Source: Oleiphilus messinensis
GTDB lineage: Bacteria; Pseudomonadota; Gammaproteobacteria; Pseudomonadales; Oleiphilaceae
NCBI RefSeq assembly: GCF_002162375.1
Contig: NZ_CP021425.1
Location: forward strand, 3,480,766 to 3,544,765
Direction of reading: 5' to 3'
Length of the DNA stretch: 64,000 nt
Under the pieces are notes generated by a model. That model saw nothing but the letters and a program-made list of their open reading frames with translations, had not been told where the DNA came from and searched no databases. The position numbers were made by a program, and so were the translations under genes. Below are positions 62,505-64,000 of the stretch, in pieces; the stretch's first letter is position 1, and every line of letters starts with the position of its first letter.

Positions 62505-64000
62505 CTATTTGAGCTGGTTGTATGCCATAAATGTATCTCCGTTAAAGCAATAGCCAGCGTAGTCCCATTCAACTTTATCAATACACAACGTACCATTCTC
62601 GATAACTGCACCGGTAAAGTCCCATTTTAGCTTGGATAGCTCACGGTCACGATCTTTGGCGGTTGGCAGACTGATTGTATTTACCACACGATCATCATGG
62701 TAAATCGATAAATCATTGGACAAAACGGTATCGATATCCAATCTGCTTTCTTCAAGGAAAAACGACAGTGTTTCTACCCAATACGCTAGATAACTACACT
62801 GTTGGGACGGATCTTCAATTGAAAAAACATGCGAATATCCCGCGTACAAATAATGCCAGATTGTACCGCGCAGGAAAAAGTACAGACCTGGTTTTTGGCC
62901 CTCTATATCTATCAACAGTGAAATCACACTGGAGCAAAAGTCACAATAAGCTCGAATGGAATCAATACTTTGGCTAGAAATTCGTGATTCCAATTCAAAA
63001 TAAAACTGGTCAATTTCTGTTTTCAATGCCCTTTTTGCGCTTGCAATTAGATCAGTTGACTCTGTACCAACTGAGTCACCTAGCCACAGATTCAAAACGG
63101 CTTGCTTATCAATGTTGACATGCTTAACAAGTGTGCGTGCGTTATCACTCCATATGGTATGCTCTATGACTGCGCCGTTGGAGCAATTTACTATTTGTTG
63201 CTGCCCTGCCATCAAGGACAAAACAGTTTCCGTTCTCCTTTTAGCGGTATATAGAAAATTTGTTGTCAGGACAGTCCCGCCCGCTGAACAAGGCAAGGAC
63301 AGCAAGGTATGATCATCAATCGATATATTTTCTTCCATGTTTGGATGGTAATAGACAGATCCACTTGCATGATGGTCTTTTTTATCCGGAAATCCGTAGT
63401 CCAAACCAAATAATAAGATATTCTTAAATCCGAAATGCAGACAAATAGCCAATGCTGCATTAGTGCATGTAGGGGTCGCATTTGGAATAGCCTGTTCTTG
63501 CTTTTCAAACCAATAAGCCAGTGCACCGTCGGATTTGAAAAATACTTTCGCAGTTCCAAAAAGCTCAAATAGTAACGGATTCAATTGGGCTGCCCCTAAT
63601 AACCGGACATCCTTTAATTTTTCAACATGCTCAAGCTGGGCATGCAATGTGTAGGTCACATAGTCTGACTCCAGTTCGACCTGAATATCCGGGACGATGC
63701 CCAGCTTTAACAATGCACCGAGTGCTGTACCACAAGAAATAATCAAGACTTTGTTTTGAATACTCTTCAGTTCTGCCTGGCGAGATTCTAATGACGGTCC
63801 GGACCCGACTATACAAACAGGTAAATCCAGATGATTTTGGTCTGGTTTTCCAATCAAGGAAACACCGCGTCTGAAATTATGCAACGTGTTATTAAGCTGA
63901 TTGATCTCATCATCGAAATTTCCGAACGAGAACAGGTGTACATAAATATCTCGATTGATTCTGTCGGAAACGCGGTCGAAGACTGGATTGGAAAGATGAT
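62505..64000 (-). CDS. Maf-type flagellin glycosyltransferase (DUF115), 5' end beyond window
   Basis: The minus-strand frame is open from 62505 to the right edge with no stop; a candidate TTG at 63884 is internal, because the upstream codons (FSFGNFDDEINQLNNT and earlier) read as coding. About 498 residues are visible. The DUF115/MAF core is clear: PVCIVGSGPSLESRQAELKS, VLIISCGTALGALLKLGIVPDIQVELESD, and FGFKNILLFGLDYGF. Maf proteins transfer nonulosonic or related sugars onto Ser/Thr of flagellin in the cytoplasm before export. Its presence ties the surrounding island to flagellin rather than to capsule or LPS. C-terminal residues (about the last 150) are less conserved, as is usual. Confidence 0.85.
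   Translation of the reverse strand, partial: HLSNPVFDRVSDRINRDIYVHLFSFGNFDDEINQLNNTLHNFRRGVSLIGKPDQNHLDLPVCIVGSGPSLESRQAELKSIQNKVLIISCGTALGALLKLGIVPDIQVELESDYVTYTLHAQLEHVEKLKDVRLLGAAQLNPLLFELFGTAKVFFKSDGALAYWFEKQEQAIPNATPTCTNAALAICLHFGFKNILLFGLDYGFPDKKDHHASGSVYYHPNMEENISIDDHTLLSLPCSAGGTVLTTNFLYTAKRRTETVLSLMAGQQQIVNCSNGAVIEHTIWSDNARTLVKHVNIDKQAVLNLWLGDSVGTESTDLIASAKRALKTEIDQFYFELESRISSQSIDSIRAYCDFCSSVISLLIDIEGQKPGLYFFLRGTIWHYLYAGYSHVFSIEDPSQQCSYLAYWVETLSFFLEESRLDIDTVLSNDLSIYHDDRVVNTISLPTAKDRDRELSKLKWDFTGAVIENGTLCIDKVEWDYAGYCFNGDTFMAYNQLK

Noticed and set aside
63882-63884. TTG at 63884 as the start of the Maf gene
   Set aside because: The frame stays open and coding-like to the window edge, with residues typical of Maf N-terminal regions; the gene is truncated by the window.
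1-64000. Prophage, insertion sequence or integron
   Set aside because: No transposase, integrase, phage structural gene, tRNA attachment site or flanking long repeat was seen.

Overview
The window reads as chromosomal DNA of a free-living, flagellated Gammaproteobacterium, probably a marine relative of the Alcanivorax/Ketobacter/Marinobacter/Pseudomonas group. This rests on the SOS mutasome cassette imuA-imuB-dnaE2 with a perfect LexA box, a lexA gene with two flanking small genes of pseudomonad type, rdgC, DUF1329 and DUF2788 proteins, and a polar-flagellum fliC-flaG-fliD-fliS block. No tRNA, rRNA, transposase, integrase or CRISPR array was seen. The taxonomic placement is an inference from gene content.

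Left part (1-27.5 kb), mostly housekeeping and regulatory. A PP2C phosphatase (cut by the window edge) is divergent from a double-FHA membrane protein. Next come small genes that include a HExxH metallopeptidase with an overlapping lipoprotein, a possible toxin/immunity pair. The SOS-controlled translesion cassette imuA-imuB-dnaE2 follows, then a hybrid histidine kinase, acylphosphatase, an unusual vWA domain-beta-barrel fusion, lexA with tandem SOS boxes, a DUF1329 protein, a response regulator with a CheC/CheX-like output, a PAS-GGDEF cyclase, an EVE protein, a glutaredoxin-like protein and rdgC. This part ends with a Pat-type lysine acetyltransferase divergent from a histone-deacetylase-like enzyme, so both halves of a protein-acetylation switch may sit side by side.

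Right part (27.5-64 kb), a large flagellin-modification island built around fliS, fliD, flaG and a 671-residue flagellin with a sigma-28 promoter. It holds an FkbM methyltransferase-2OG oxygenase fusion, TPR/glycosyltransferase proteins (one an internal tandem duplication), a GT8-like transferase, two paralogous FkbM-like proteins, a nucleotide-sugar dehydrogenase, two glycosyltransferases, several methyltransferases, a carbamoyltransferase, two radical-SAM paralogues with an N-terminal SPASM-like cysteine cluster, a SlyD-like protein and a Maf-type (DUF115) flagellin glycosyltransferase that runs off the right edge.

The most exciting content lies at 51.9-61.7 kb. Four genes match, family by family, the four enzymes known to make 3'-phospho-CDP-phosphoramidate for the O-methyl phosphoramidate of Campylobacter capsule: a PEP-synthase-like L-glutamine kinase, a CTP:phosphoglutamine cytidylyltransferase, a class-I glutamine-amidotransferase hydrolase and a CysC-like kinase. 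A small SAM methyltransferase and a PAPS-sulfotransferase-like protein sit with them. I infer a phosphoramidate decoration pathway, here placed in a flagellin glycosylation locus rather than a capsule locus. The sulfotransferase-fold protein is the candidate transferase that would read the 3'-phosphonucleotide donor. A second unexplained theme is a shared C-terminal Rossmann-like module (WGAG...GF..D...G..V) on three otherwise unrelated island proteins.
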